The notes beneath the pieces are model-generated. The model saw only the letters and a list, made by a program, of their open reading frames with translations, had not been told where the DNA came from and ran no database searches. Position numbers and translations under genes: made by a program. Positions 51,483 to 61,690 of a DNA stretch of 64,000 nt are shown one piece after another; position 1 is the first letter of the stretch, and each line of letters opens with the position of its first letter. This DNA is from Eudoraea adriatica DSM 19308 (GTDB lineage Bacteria; Bacteroidota; Bacteroidia; Flavobacteriales; Flavobacteriaceae): NCBI RefSeq assembly GCF_000382125.1, contig NZ_KB907550.1:1-64000 (forward strand). Reading direction: 5' to 3'.

Positions 51483-51998
51483 TTGTTGCGCACCTGCTGC
51501 TGCGCTTTCAACAGTAATTTGCTGTACATCCCTGTCAAAAAGGTATAGCCCCCCTTTATCATTTCCAATAAGGTTGATTTTATCTAAAATGGTACGAGCA
51601 AGCGCTTCCTCTTCAATTTGTTCGGCAACATACCATTGAAGAAAATTATGGGTTGCATAATCTTTTTCCTCAAGGGCCACATGTACCAACTCATTGATGC
51701 TTTTGGAGACAAAAACTTCATGATCATATAAATCCTCAAACATCTTTTGAAATGAATCAAAAACAGCTTTGGGCTCCTTTAACGCAGATATTGTGGACTT
51801 CCCTCCACGTTCATTTACATATTTAATGAGTTTTAACATATGCAATCTTTCTTCATCGGAATGTTTATACATAAATAAAGAAATTCCTTCGAGCCCTTTT
51901 ACTTCTGCCCATGAAGCCATCGACAAATAAACCTGTGAAGATTCTGCCTCAATCCTGATTTGATCGTTCAGGGCTTTTTCCATTTTTTTTGAAAGCAT
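51480..51998 (-). CDS. ftnA: ferritin (iron storage)
   Basis: From ATG 51998 (MLSKKMEKALNDQI) the product is 172 residues, a bacterial non-haem ferritin. Ferroxidase-centre residues are visible in RIEAESSQVYLSMASWAE (Glu), KHSDEERLHMLKLI (Glu and His), HEVFVSKSINELV (Glu) and QWYVAEQIEEEALA (Gln/Glu). The C-terminus ends in a short AAAGAQQ tail. It stores iron as a 24-mer shell and limits Fenton chemistry. An upstream ATG six codons earlier is not needed and does not match family starts. Confidence 0.92.
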   Translation of the reverse strand: MLSKKMEKALNDQIRIEAESSQVYLSMASWAEVKGLEGISLFMYKHSDEERLHMLKLIKYVNERGGKSTISALKEPKAVFDSFQKMFEDLYDHEVFVSKSINELVHVALEEKDYATHNFLQWYVAEQIEEEALARTILDKINLIGNDKGGLYLFDRDVQQITVESAAAGAQQ

Positions 51999-52092
51999 GA
52001 TAATTGTTTTTATCAAAGTTACAAAATCTAGTAATGAGGGACTTTTAAAACAACAATATTTTAATATTTCTGAGAGCTATAAATGAAAATAA

Positions 52093-53088
52093 TTATCTCG
52101 CCAGGACAATCAAAGCCAGACCGATTATATAAACCAATAGCATTATATTGAGAAGCCTGGGAACATCTTTTGGGGCGCCTTTAAATTCTTTCCAGACGAA
52201 AATACCCCATAAGGCCGCTACGACAGTAGCTCCCTGACCTAAACCGTAAGAAATGGCAGGTCCGGCTTTGTCTGATGCCAAAATACTAAAAGACATTCCG
52301 ATACACCAAATGGCACCACCAAGTACACCCATTAGGTGGTTTTTGCCACCACCATTAAAATAGTCCTTAAAACTTACGGGTTTTCCTTCGAATGGTTTCC
52401 GCATCAGGAATGTGTTAAAAATAAAATTGCTGGCCAGAATTCCGATTGCAAAAATAAATACAGCAGTATACGGGCTTAATTTTCCATCAATGGGATTACT
52501 AAATTCTGGAAACATGGAATTGGCCACGTATTTATAAAAGAAACCCATTAACAATCCGGCAATAATTGCTAATACCAGTCCTTTAGTAGGAACCTTGTCC
52601 TGACTTGCAGAAAGTTTTTTATAAGCATTTGCATTAAGCAGCATAGCAATAACGATAAGTGCCACTCCACCAAAAAGCATAGTCGGATTCCCAACAGGAA
52701 TATCCAGATAATTTACAACGACACCTATGACTAATGCAAGGCCTATTCCAACCGGGAAGGCTACAGACATGCCGGCGATTGTAATTGCTGCAACGAGCAG
52801 GATATTCGCTGCGTTAAATAAAATTCCTCCCAAAAAAGCAGAACCTAAATTCCCGGGCTCTGCCTGCAACAAGTCTTCCAAAAAAGGACGACCAGCATCC
52901 CCGCTATTTCCTGCAGTTAGGGCCAGAAATAACGAAAAAAGCACTATCCCAAAAACATAATCCCAGTAAAAAAGTTCGAAACGCCAGTCGGCTGAAGCCA
53001 GTTTTTGCGTATTTGCCCATGAACCCCAGGCCAACATGGTAATAATACAAAAGAAAACAGCGATGGGGTACGATTCTATGATGAACAT
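52093..53088 (-). CDS. GRP-family sugar (probably ribose) permease
   Basis: This 331-residue integral membrane protein has about ten transmembrane helices in the RhaT/GlcU-like drug/metabolite transporter layout. Typical loops are CIITMLAWGSWANTQKLAS near the N-terminus, MSVAFPVGIGLALVIGVVVNYL, and DKAGPAISYGLGQGATVVAALWGIFVWKEFKG near the C-terminus. Its position 11 bp downstream of ribokinase and the linked nucleoside hydrolase suggest ribose import by proton symport. Substrate assignment rests on context. Confidence 0.85.
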   Translation of the reverse strand: MFIIESYPIAVFFCIITMLAWGSWANTQKLASADWRFELFYWDYVFGIVLFSLFLALTAGNSGDAGRPFLEDLLQAEPGNLGSAFLGGILFNAANILLVAAITIAGMSVAFPVGIGLALVIGVVVNYLDIPVGNPTMLFGGVALIVIAMLLNANAYKKLSASQDKVPTKGLVLAIIAGLLMGFFYKYVANSMFPEFSNPIDGKLSPYTAVFIFAIGILASNFIFNTFLMRKPFEGKPVSFKDYFNGGGKNHLMGVLGGAIWCIGMSFSILASDKAGPAISYGLGQGATVVAALWGIFVWKEFKGAPKDVPRLLNIMLLVYIIGLALIVLAR

Positions 53089-53099
53089 ATTATTTAAGA

Positions 53100-53999
53100 T
53101 TAGTTGATTTCATTGACAAAAGGAGCGGAGGTCTGAGCGCCCATTTTAGTGACAGATATTGCAGCCGCTTTATTGGCGAATTCGATACTTTCTTTCCAGG
53201 ACAAATTTTGTGAAAGACAGACTGCCAGAGCCCCGTTAAATACATCACCTGCCGCTGTGGTATCTATTGCATTTACTTTTTGCGATTTAACTGTAAAATG
53301 TAATTCCCTATTCATAAAAAAAGCACCCTTACTGCCCATTGTTATTATTACATTTTTTACCCTTTTTGTAAAAAAGGCCTTGCAGGCCGCGATTGCCGAT
53401 GACTCGTCTGTAACTTCGATGCCTGTAAGAATTCTGGTCTCAGTTTCATTAGGGGTAATAAGATATAAGTCTTCCAGAATATCGTTGGGCAGATTCCGGG
53501 CGGGGGCCGGATTAATGATCAGTTTTTGATTAAATTCCCGGCAATGATCTGCCAATTGGCTAACTATTGGGATAGGAGTTTCTAACTGAGTTAAAATGAT
53601 ATCTGCGCCCTTGAGTAGACCAGATACACTTTTTAAATGTGCTTTTGTCAATAGGTTATTTGCACCCGATGCAACAACAATCTCGTTTTCACCTTCGGAA
53701 TTTACAGTAATTAATGCCACACCGGAAGGTTCACCTTTTACAATTAAAGCCCCTTTAATGTTTATTCCTTCTTTTTTATATCCTTCAAGGGCATTTTCAC
53801 CAAAAATATCATCTCCTACACAACAAATAAAATTTATCTTACCCCCTAAACGCGAGGCAGCCACAGCCTGATTGGCACCTTTTCCGCCGGGGAACATAAA
53901 AAAATCACCACCAAGGATTGTTTCTCCCGGTTCAGGAAATCGTGGCGTTTTAACCACCATATCTGTATTAGAACTCCCAACGACAACAATTTCTGGCAT
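53100..53999 (-). CDS. rbsK: ribokinase (PfkB family)
   Basis: This 299-residue protein has ribokinase motifs: N-terminal VVGSSNTDMVVKTPRFPEPGET, GGKGANQA at 38-45, and the anion-hole/catalytic IDTTAAGDVFNGAL near 243-256 with the general base Asp. It phosphorylates ribose to ribose-5-phosphate. It sits between the nucleoside hydrolase and the sugar permease in one leftward operon with gaps of 10 and 11 bp. Confidence 0.93.
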   Translation of the reverse strand: MPEIVVVGSSNTDMVVKTPRFPEPGETILGGDFFMFPGGKGANQAVAASRLGGKINFICCVGDDIFGENALEGYKKEGINIKGALIVKGEPSGVALITVNSEGENEIVVASGANNLLTKAHLKSVSGLLKGADIILTQLETPIPIVSQLADHCREFNQKLIINPAPARNLPNDILEDLYLITPNETETRILTGIEVTDESSAIAACKAFFTKRVKNVIITMGSKGAFFMNRELHFTVKSQKVNAIDTTAAGDVFNGALAVCLSQNLSWKESIEFANKAAAISVTKMGAQTSAPFVNEIN

Positions 54000-54009
54000 T
54001 TCTGTTTTT

Positions 54010-55056
54010 TTATTTGGAAACTAAAACCGGGTTCTTAAGGCTATTGTAAAAATCTTCCAGGATTTCTTCCTTTTTGAAGTTTTCCCAAACTGTAATTTTA
54101 CGCTGATTATCCGGGCGTTCAATCCATTCATTATTAATAAAAATTGGAGCAGGAATTAGTTTAGGCTCCCCCCAGCTTTTGTTTTTTAAAATAGCTACTG
54201 CAACCATATCAAAAAGTGGTCTTGAGGGCGGATCGCCATGATAGTCAATATATTCAAACAGGCTTACAGAATAGTCTCCGAAAGTACTAAAAGAACCACC
54301 ATGCCTGCCAATAATGGGCTCTTTGGCAATTGGACCCAGACCGGGCATTTTTTGATTAATTTCTTCCTTCGTAACCTTAACGGCATCAGTGCCGGAGGGT
54401 TTGCCATAGCGCACGGTAACCATTTCAAAGGGTATGGTGCTGTTTAGCACATAATTCATTGCTATAGTATCATTGTCCTGGTTGTATTCTCCCGGTTCGG
54501 GATAGTTAGACCCAAGCCAAACTATTTTGGTTCGTTCCGCAAAGGAGGGATCCTTCTTTAAAGCCAAAGCTATGTTTGTGAGTTTGCCTACTGCAACAAT
54601 AATTAAGGAATCTTGTTCTGTTGCCTCAAGGATTTCATCTACTCCTTCCCGGCCATCAAAATTATCCGGATCCCACGCATTCGTTATTTCGGCAAAATTA
54701 CCATTAGCACCTTTAAGCAATGGAATCTCCTGGTTTAAATTACATAATTTTATCACCCGCAGCGCTTCATCATAATGGCCCTGTATATCTCCGCCATTAT
54801 ATGTAGCATTCACAGTAACAGAGTTAACATTAAAAGTATCGCCATTAAATAGTAAATATGCCAGGGCATGCTGGTCATCCAATTCGTTATTGGCGTCCGT
54901 GTCAAAAATTACATTTATTTTAGAAGGCGTAATTTTCGTTTTTGCCATAGTTTTTGTGTCTTTTTTTTTATTCACACAACTGCTGCCGAAAAAGCTAAGT
55001 ATTAGAATGCCTAAAATGAAAGTAATGTTGGTGATTTGACTTAGCCTCAATTTCAT
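54010..55056 (-). CDS. inosine-uridine-type nucleoside hydrolase, lipoprotein
   Basis: This 348-residue protein has a lipoprotein signal (lipobox FGSSC, Cys27). The calcium-binding Asp cluster of nucleoside hydrolases is at 52-63 (DTDANNELDDQHA). Other family parts are VTVNATYNGGDIQ, LIIVAVGKLTNIALAL and LFDMVAVAIL. It should cleave extracellular or periplasmic nucleosides to base and ribose. As a lipoprotein it acts outside the cytosol. It is the first gene of the nucleoside hydrolase, ribokinase and permease operon. Confidence 0.9.
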   Translation of the reverse strand: MKLRLSQITNITFILGILILSFFGSSCVNKKKDTKTMAKTKITPSKINVIFDTDANNELDDQHALAYLLFNGDTFNVNSVTVNATYNGGDIQGHYDEALRVIKLCNLNQEIPLLKGANGNFAEITNAWDPDNFDGREGVDEILEATEQDSLIIVAVGKLTNIALALKKDPSFAERTKIVWLGSNYPEPGEYNQDNDTIAMNYVLNSTIPFEMVTVRYGKPSGTDAVKVTKEEINQKMPGLGPIAKEPIIGRHGGSFSTFGDYSVSLFEYIDYHGDPPSRPLFDMVAVAILKNKSWGEPKLIPAPIFINNEWIERPDNQRKITVWENFKKEEILEDFYNSLKNPVLVSK

Positions 55057-55139
55057 ATATGTGCTGTTTGGTTTGTGGGGTTAAAATACAAAATAAGTTG
55101 AAAGTGGAATGATAAGATTATGTCATCTATTTCCAGGAT

Positions 55140-56042
55140 TCAGAAATACATCTGCTGTGCTAATCGAAATGTATTTGCATGGGCTTCCACAATCTTTTTA
55201 ATATCACTGGAATAACCACCACCCATGCTGCACTGAACAGGTATTTGATATTGAAGGCATCTTTCCAAAACCAATTCATCACGCTTTTTACAACCTTCCA
55301 AAGACAGGGATAGGGTCCCTAATTTGTCTGTCTCCAGAATATCTACACCGCAAAGATAGAAGACGAATTCCGGACGGACCTCCCTGAAAAGGTTGGTTAG
55401 TGCATCTTTTAAAACTGATAGGTATTCCAGGTCTGTTGTTCCCTTTTTTAAAGCGATATCCAGGTCCGATGACTCTTTTTTAAATGGATAATTATTGGCG
55501 CCGTGCATGGAGAAAGTAAAGACCGAGGGATCATCTTTAAAAATCTCAGCAGTACCGTTACCCTGGTGTACATCCAAATCAATAATTAAGATTTGATCCG
55601 CGAGTTTTTTGGATTGAAGGTACCGGGCCCCAATAGCCTGATCATTTAGCATGCAAAAGGCTTCACCCCTGCTGGAAAAGGCATGATGCGTTCCACCGGC
55701 AATATTCATTGCAATACCTTTCTTAAGGGAAAACTCGCAGGCTTTCATAGTGCCGTCTGCTATGATTCGTTCCCGTTCAACCAACTGTTCACTTAGCGGA
55801 AAACCAATTTTTCGTGCTTCTTTATACGGTATTTTCAGATTGAGCAGATCGTAATAATACACCGGGTCATGTACGGCAACAAGGTATTTGTCGTTTGGCA
55901 GGCAGGGCTCAAAAAAATTGTCCGAAGTACAGGTCCCTTCATAAATGAGCTGTTGAGGCAACAGCTCATATTTGATCATCGGAAAGCGATGCCCCTGCGG
56001 TAAAGGATGATTGTAAATGGGGTGATAGGCTATCTTCAGCAC
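55140..56042 (-). CDS. histone-deacetylase-superfamily protein (AcuC/HDAC-like)
   Basis: This 300-residue deacetylase-fold protein has all catalytic elements visible: the His pair in AGGTHHAF, zinc ligands DLDVHQGNGT (Asp, His) and GVDILETDKLG (Asp), and the Tyr of SMGGGYSSD. Bacterial members deacetylate lysines (for example acetyl-CoA synthetase) or polyamines; the substrate here is unknown. It is cytosolic. The gene begins 4 bp after metG and so is probably co-transcribed with it. Confidence 0.9.
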   Translation of the reverse strand: MLKIAYHPIYNHPLPQGHRFPMIKYELLPQQLIYEGTCTSDNFFEPCLPNDKYLVAVHDPVYYYDLLNLKIPYKEARKIGFPLSEQLVERERIIADGTMKACEFSLKKGIAMNIAGGTHHAFSSRGEAFCMLNDQAIGARYLQSKKLADQILIIDLDVHQGNGTAEIFKDDPSVFTFSMHGANNYPFKKESSDLDIALKKGTTDLEYLSVLKDALTNLFREVRPEFVFYLCGVDILETDKLGTLSLSLEGCKKRDELVLERCLQYQIPVQCSMGGGYSSDIKKIVEAHANTFRLAQQMYF

Positions 56043-56046
56043 TATC

Positions 56047-58146
56047 TTAATTTATGGTCTCTCCGTTTTTAACCCCTTTTTCATCTGAGTTGAGAAAAAC
56101 TAATTTACCTTCCTTATTTTCAGTCATTAAGATCATGCCTTCACTTTCTACTCCTCTTAATGCCCTGGGGGCGAGATTAACTAAGACGGTTACTTGTCTT
56201 CCTATGATTTCCTCGGGGCTAAAACTTTCAGCAATACCAGAAACGATTGTCCGCGTATCTATTCCCGTATCGACCTTAAGAACCATAAGCTTTTTAGTTT
56301 TTGGCATTTTTTCTGCTTCCAGAATTGTACCCACACGCAAGTCCATTTTGGTAAAATCTTCGAAATTTATGGTCTCTTTTTGTGGCATAATCTTTTTGTT
56401 TTCAGATTCGTTGACTTTTTTTGTTGCTTCCAGTTTACTCAGTTGTGCATTTATTTCACTGTCTTCTACTTTTCGGAACAGCAATTCGGGCTCACCAATT
56501 TGGTGGCCATTGGGGAGAAGATTCTCTTTTTTTGATACATCAGGCCAGGAGAGCTGAACAAGAGTTGAATTCTCAGGAGCTGAAGCTTCTTCTACGGCTA
56601 AAATTCGTTTCAGCTTAGACGAAGTAAAAGGCAGGAAAGGCTCGGCAAGAACGGCAAGTGCAGCCGCTATCTGAAGCGCTATATACATAATAGTCTGCAC
56701 CCTTTCTTTATCCTCTTTGATAACCTTCCACGGTTCTTCGTCTGCAAGATATTTATTGCCAAGGCGCGCAAGGTTCATTAGTTCCTGACTTGCTTCACGA
56801 AAGCGGTAGCGTTCAATGGAGTCTGAAATAATCCCGGGGAATGTTTTAAAATTATCTAAAGTGTCTTTATCAATTTGTGTAAATTCATTTGGTTCAGGAA
56901 CCACACCATCGAAATATTTGTTGGTAAGCACCACAACCCTGTTTATAAAATTTCCAAAAATAGCGACCAGTTCATTGTTATTGCGCGCCTGGAAATCTTT
57001 CCATGTAAAGTCGTTGTCCTTGGTTTCCGGAGCATTTGCCGTAAGTGTATAGCGCAGAACATCCTGCATATCGGGGAATTCTTCCAAATACTCGTGAAGC
57101 CAAACGGCCCAGTTTTTAGATGTAGATAATTTATTCCCCTCCAGGTTAAGAAATTCATTGGCCGGGACATTATCAGGCAGAATATAGTCCTTGTGGGCCT
57201 TTAGCATACTGGGAAAAATAATACAGTGGAAAACAATATTGTCCTTGCCAATAAAGTGCACCAGTTTGGTGTCTTTTGCCTTCCAGTATAGTTCCCAGTC
57301 TTTGCCTGTTCTGGCGGCCCATTCTTTGGTAGATGAAATATATCCTATTGGGGCATCAAACCAAACGTAAAGTACTTTCCCTTCACCGCCTTTTACGGGA
57401 ACAGGAATTCCCCAATCCAGATCTCGCGTTACGGCCCTTGGCTTTAGACCATCATCTATCCATGATTTGCATTGCCCGTAAACATTGGGTTTCCAATCTT
57501 TTTTATGACCATCTATGATCCATTCTTTTAAAAATGTTTCATATCTGTCTAAAGGCAGGAACCAATGTTTTGTATTTTTGAGGGTTGGAATGGCCCCGGA
57601 GATTGTTGATTTCGGATTTATCAGGTCTGTGGCATTAAGTGAAGAACCACAGTTTTCACATTGATCGCCATAGGCCTCTTCGTAACCGCATTTTGGGCAG
57701 GTTCCGATTACAAAGCGGTCTGCTAGAAACTGTTGTGCTTCTTCATCGTAAAGCTGAGCGGTTTCTTCTTCCAGGAAATCGCCCTGTTCGTATAAGGTTT
57801 TAAAAAATTCTCCGGCCGTTTCATGGTGAATCTGAGCCGAGGTACGGGAATAGTTATCAAATGAAATTCCAAAATCTGCAAACGATTTTTTTATAATTCC
57901 ATGGTATTTATCAATAAGTTCTTTTGGAGAAACCCCTTCTTTTTTAGCCTTCATTGGTATTGCCACACCATGCTCGTCACTTCCACAGACAAAGGCCACA
58001 TCATTCCCTGTTAACCTAAGGTATCTTGCATAGATATCTGCGGGGACGTATACCCCTGCCAGGTGCCCAATATGAATAGGTCCATTAGTATAAGGTAAAG
58101 CTGCAGTAATTGTATATCTGGCAGGTTTATTAAGGTGTTCCGACAT
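56047..58146 (-). CDS. metG: methionyl-tRNA synthetase
   Basis: From ATG 58146 the product is 699 residues. The class Ia HIGH motif is at 25-28 ([10 protein letters not shown]). The zinc knuckle is [18 protein letters not shown], and the KMSKS motif appears as KLSTSK. A C-terminal OB-fold tRNA-binding domain ([20 protein letters not shown]) follows a Lys/Glu linker, as in the dimeric bacterial form. An upstream ATG seven codons earlier is possible but less likely. It charges initiator and elongator tRNA-Met. Confidence 0.96.
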   Translation of the reverse strand: MSEHLNKPARYTITAALPYTNGPIHIGHLAGVYVPADIYARYLRLTGNDVAFVCGSDEHGVAIPMKAKKEGVSPKELIDKYHGIIKKSFADFGISFDNYSRTSAQIHHETAGEFFKTLYEQGDFLEEETAQLYDEEAQQFLADRFVIGTCPKCGYEEAYGDQCENCGSSLNATDLINPKSTISGAIPTLKNTKHWFLPLDRYETFLKEWIIDGHKKDWKPNVYGQCKSWIDDGLKPRAVTRDLDWGIPVPVKGGEGKVLYVWFDAPIGYISSTKEWAARTGKDWELYWKAKDTKLVHFIGKDNIVFHCIIFPSMLKAHKDYILPDNVPANEFLNLEGNKLSTSKNWAVWLHEYLEEFPDMQDVLRYTLTANAPETKDNDFTWKDFQARNNNELVAIFGNFINRVVVLTNKYFDGVVPEPNEFTQIDKDTLDNFKTFPGIISDSIERYRFREASQELMNLARLGNKYLADEEPWKVIKEDKERVQTIMYIALQIAAALAVLAEPFLPFTSSKLKRILAVEEASAPENSTLVQLSWPDVSKKENLLPNGHQIGEPELLFRKVEDSEINAQLSKLEATKKVNESENKKIMPQKETINFEDFTKMDLRVGTILEAEKMPKTKKLMVLKVDTGIDTRTIVSGIAESFSPEEIIGRQVTVLVNLAPRALRGVESEGMILMTENKEGKLVFLNSDEKGVKNGETIN

Positions 58147-58213
58147 CAAAAATGGATTAAGGCACAAAAATAACTATTATTTCAGACCAAACACCAAGTA
58201 CCGTAAAAAAGAA

Positions 58214-58263
58214 AACCCCCGGAACACCAGATTCCTATAGAGGAGATTGCTGATGTCCGGGGG
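58214..58263 (-). terminator. terminator of the DUF1800-DUF1501 operon
   Basis: On the minus strand ACCCCCGGA and TCCGGGGGT form a strong stem with a 32-nt loop that has its own CCTATAGAGG inner stem, followed by TTTTCTTTTTT. It lies just after the DUF1501 stop codon. Confidence 0.85.
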
Positions 58264-58286
58264 TAATTATGCAAAGTAGGGGTAGC

Positions 58287-59981
58287 CTATGCTACCATTA
58301 TCGATTTAGACATTTTCTTGTCTGAAACTTGTATTCTGTAAATGTATTTGCCAGTAGACAAATGCGATGGTAAATTCTCCCTTATGTTTATTTCGGTAGA
58401 ACCTTCCGCCATTATCTGATTATAAACTGTTCCAACATTTTGCCCCAGGATATTGTACAATTGAATATCAACATGAGCAGTAAAAGGCATTTCCAAATAG
58501 ATATGCGGTGTGCTGTTAGTAGGATAAAATGGTTTATGAACTATTGCTTCCAGTAATTCCTGAGTTGGATCTTCTGCAACCGGATCTTCAGGCATAGGGG
58601 GTGTCGGGGGATCGTCGCTGTATACAATATCCGGAAATTCCACACCGCTACAATTAAAGCCAAGGTTTACCGGGGAATAAGGATGATCCAGCAAGTGTTG
58701 TTCTACCAGGGGTATTGGCACGCAAAGCCATTCAGCCAGGACTGTGGCATAAAGATCCCTGAAGTCCATGGTATATTCAAGATTTCCGCGTCCGTTTGGA
58801 CTTTCCAAAGAAGGGTGTTCTCCTACAAAGGCACTGCCATTGAGCCCTGACCCAAAAAACAAGGTAGGGGCGGCCTTACCGTGGTCTGTACCGTTTGAGC
58901 CGTTTTCGAATATTCGTCTTCCGAATTCGGAAAACGTCATACTCAATACCTTTTCATCCTGTTGCGTAAATGCGATATCCTCATAGAAGTTATTGATTGC
59001 AATAGACAAATTAGACATCAGTCTTTCATGAGCAAGTGGTTGATTTCCATGGGTATCAAAACCTCCCATAGAGATCATATATACTTTTGTACCCAAATTA
59101 CCTTTAATTAGCCTGGCCAATAGTGCTAATTGCCTTGCAAATCCATTGTCCTGATACTCCACCTGATTTTGGCCTCTTTCATAGGCTTCATGAATAAGTC
59201 CGGAGTATTCATATGTGGTATTAGCCACTCCCCTTAAGAACTTAAGCTGATCACCGTACATACAGTTGTTAAACAAGCTATCATCAAGGCTATACTGAAC
59301 TCCCGTTTCCGCAATTTCTTCCAATTGATCAATGTTGGATGTTACAAAAGCATAGTTGGTTTCTTCACCCTGGAATACCAGACTTCCAAAATTTCCAATT
59401 TGAATGGCGGCAGGAGCAGCCGGAGGGTTAACCAGGTAATCAGGATAAATATTTTCAAAATATCGGCCCATCCAACCGGTGTTAAGTCCATCAAAACCTG
59501 TCGTTGTCAAGTCGGTATTGGCATAAATATCAGATCCTGTAAAGTGCGATAAACTTTGATTTTCATAGCCTACACCATGAACCGCTTTTACCTGCCCGGC
59601 ACCCCACATGGGTTCCAGGGAATTCATGTACGTAGGTATTCCAAACTCATCTGTAAGTTTAAGGATCTTACTTTCAGGAATATAGATATTGGGTCTTGCA
59701 TTGGCATACGTATCGTACTGTTCAATGGGAATAACAGTACTCAGTCCGTCATTACCACCTGACAGGCGTATCAGGATCAGAATGCTATCTGTATCGGCAT
59801 TGGCTATAGCCGCGGTCAGTGGGGACGGTGCAGATGCAGTCAGCATATTACTACCAAGCATCATTGAACCAGACCCGGCAATGCCCAATGCCTGTAAAAA
59901 GGATCGACGACTCCAATACTTGTGCTCCTCGTCGTGCCCGTTGTTGTTTTTTATATTGATAGGTAAATGATTGTTACACAT
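58287..59981 (-). CDS. DUF1501 protein with Tat signal and T9SS sorting domain
   Basis: This 564-residue protein has a twin-arginine signal (WSRRSFLQALG at 23-33 followed by a hydrophobic GIAGSGSMMLG stretch). A DUF1501 sulfatase-like alkaline-phosphatase-fold domain follows (LILIRLSGGNDGLSTVIP, MGGFDTHGNQ, SEFGRRIFENGSNGTDHGKAAPTLFFG). A Pro/Glu linker and a C-terminal type A sorting domain (VDIQLYNILGQNVGTVYN ... GKYIYRIQVSDKKMSKSIMV) complete it. The tail marks export across the outer membrane by T9SS. Combining Tat export with T9SS implies folding in the cytosol before two-step secretion. It is encoded 11 bp after the DUF1800 gene. Confidence 0.9.
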   Translation of the reverse strand: MCNNHLPINIKNNNGHDEEHKYWSRRSFLQALGIAGSGSMMLGSNMLTASAPSPLTAAIANADTDSILILIRLSGGNDGLSTVIPIEQYDTYANARPNIYIPESKILKLTDEFGIPTYMNSLEPMWGAGQVKAVHGVGYENQSLSHFTGSDIYANTDLTTTGFDGLNTGWMGRYFENIYPDYLVNPPAAPAAIQIGNFGSLVFQGEETNYAFVTSNIDQLEEIAETGVQYSLDDSLFNNCMYGDQLKFLRGVANTTYEYSGLIHEAYERGQNQVEYQDNGFARQLALLARLIKGNLGTKVYMISMGGFDTHGNQPLAHERLMSNLSIAINNFYEDIAFTQQDEKVLSMTFSEFGRRIFENGSNGTDHGKAAPTLFFGSGLNGSAFVGEHPSLESPNGRGNLEYTMDFRDLYATVLAEWLCVPIPLVEQHLLDHPYSPVNLGFNCSGVEFPDIVYSDDPPTPPMPEDPVAEDPTQELLEAIVHKPFYPTNSTPHIYLEMPFTAHVDIQLYNILGQNVGTVYNQIMAEGSTEINIRENLPSHLSTGKYIYRIQVSDKKMSKSIMVA

Positions 59982-59992
59982 AGTCGTAGGTT

Positions 59993-61501
59993 TTATTTAA
60001 GTTGAAACTCTGGTTGTCTGGATAAGTGCATAAGCAATAAGAATACTTGTGAAGGCACTTCCGGGCTAACCGAAAGCATCCATAGTCCAAGTCCTCCAGG
60101 AATATAATCCGAACCGTAATAATTTTCGGGCACGTCTTCGATCTTGAAAACAGACATTGCATTTTCAAAATCCTGGGTTGTAAGCAATCCTTTGGGTGTA
60201 ATTTTATTTACTATGGCGCTAACCACAGTTTCAGGATTACTGGTATTGCTATCAGCGGCACCAACGGCATCCATAGCAAGGGTGCGGAACTGCTCGGGGT
60301 TATTCTGGTAGAACCTTTCCAGAAATACTTCGGAAGAAAGCCATCGCCCTATCATAAAGTTGGTATTAATCCATGTCCTGTTTCTTTGCCATCCGGCAAC
60401 ATCCACAGGATCAAAAAGTTCCTGACCTAAAAGTCGGCTTGTATCAATTACATTGAGTATAGTTCCATTGTCATAGGCAAAATTGGTTTCATTAATCAGA
60501 TTAAGGTAAATATCAAACGGACTTTTAATGATTACGCCTATGGCTTCATCATCAAAAAAGTGCTGACTTGAGAATAGCTGGGCAAGTACCGGAGCAATTT
60601 CAAAATTGCTGGCAACAAAAGTATTTGCCATGCCTGAAATTATCATTTGTGCATTACCTGCATCATCACTGGAATCCGGATGAACAAAATATTCGTATAA
60701 TTTTTGGCATATAAAGCCGGCTATTTCATTTGGCCGTTGCTGGAAAAGGATATTTATGACATCATCATAACCCCAATTACCGGTCTGGCCTAAAATTGTT
60801 TTTGGCCCTGCGTCAAATTTTGTAGGATCAAAGAGAACCGGTTCACAGCCTATTTCACCCCTTTCAACATATCCCGTGAGGGCTTTTGCCGTTTCAATAA
60901 TATCCTCTTCGGTATAACCGTTTCCTTCGCCTAATGAGAAAAGTTCGTACAGCTCCCTTGCATAATTTTCATTGGGATTGTTACCATTATTATAAACGCC
61001 ATCCAGATAGTAAAGCATTGCATTGGTAAGGCCAATTTCACTAATAAACGTTCTGAAATTGCCTATCGCATTCCTTTGAAGGCAATTCACATAGTAATAA
61101 AGGAAGGAATTACAATCATAAACATCCAGCTCTGTAACAAAGTGGTTGCTCCAGAAAAAGCTTAACCGATCCCTGAGATTGTTGTTCAACAAACCATTGG
61201 TATAGCTTATTTTCCATTCCTCGCTTTGGGCACGTCTAACCTGTCTTGCCAGATCATCGTCTGCCGGATAGTTGTTGTTATTCCAGTCTGCCCATGTAGG
61301 AGCAGGAGTGGGAGGCATAGTAAGGGCTTCATTGATCAAACTATTTACCAATGTGCCGGCGTTGGCGCCAACCGCAGCATTGATAGTCTGAACTGAGGCA
61401 CTAAAACCCAGTCTTCTGTACAAATGCGCCGCCCTGTATTTATCCAGGGGTGTTGTGTACGGCGCTAATGTAGAGGTATTACAATTAACGAAGTATTCCA
61501 T
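59993..61501 (-). CDS. DUF1800-domain protein
   Basis: This 502-residue protein has DUF1800 hallmarks: KYRAAHLYRRLGFSAS at the start, RDRLSFFWSNHFVTE, NENYARELYELFSLGEGNGYTEEDIIETAKALTGY and the C-terminal IPGGLGLWMLSVSPEVPSQVFLLLMHLSRQPEFQL. DUF1800 proteins are almost always paired with DUF1501 partners and may act together in the envelope, but no reaction is known. No classical signal peptide is evident in this copy, in contrast to its partner. It is first in a two-gene leftward operon. Confidence 0.88.
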   Translation of the reverse strand: MEYFVNCNTSTLAPYTTPLDKYRAAHLYRRLGFSASVQTINAAVGANAGTLVNSLINEALTMPPTPAPTWADWNNNNYPADDDLARQVRRAQSEEWKISYTNGLLNNNLRDRLSFFWSNHFVTELDVYDCNSFLYYYVNCLQRNAIGNFRTFISEIGLTNAMLYYLDGVYNNGNNPNENYARELYELFSLGEGNGYTEEDIIETAKALTGYVERGEIGCEPVLFDPTKFDAGPKTILGQTGNWGYDDVINILFQQRPNEIAGFICQKLYEYFVHPDSSDDAGNAQMIISGMANTFVASNFEIAPVLAQLFSSQHFFDDEAIGVIIKSPFDIYLNLINETNFAYDNGTILNVIDTSRLLGQELFDPVDVAGWQRNRTWINTNFMIGRWLSSEVFLERFYQNNPEQFRTLAMDAVGAADSNTSNPETVVSAIVNKITPKGLLTTQDFENAMSVFKIEDVPENYYGSDYIPGGLGLWMLSVSPEVPSQVFLLLMHLSRQPEFQLK

Positions 61502-61690
61502 AGTTTTTTAGGCTTTAAGAACGTTCATGTGTTTAGGGGCAAATTCTTAACGCTTAAACTTAATGGATAGTATGGCCATTCAATCCTTTTCGTTATTCTG
61601 CAGGGAAATTACAATCTTCCAGCTGAAATTGTGGTTGAATTGCCGATATTTTCGACAAACTGCTTTATTTTTTAAGAAATGGAGATATTT

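Noticed and set aside
56194-56535. Plus-strand frames over metG
   Set aside because: These are antisense shadows of a fully supported methionyl-tRNA synthetase.
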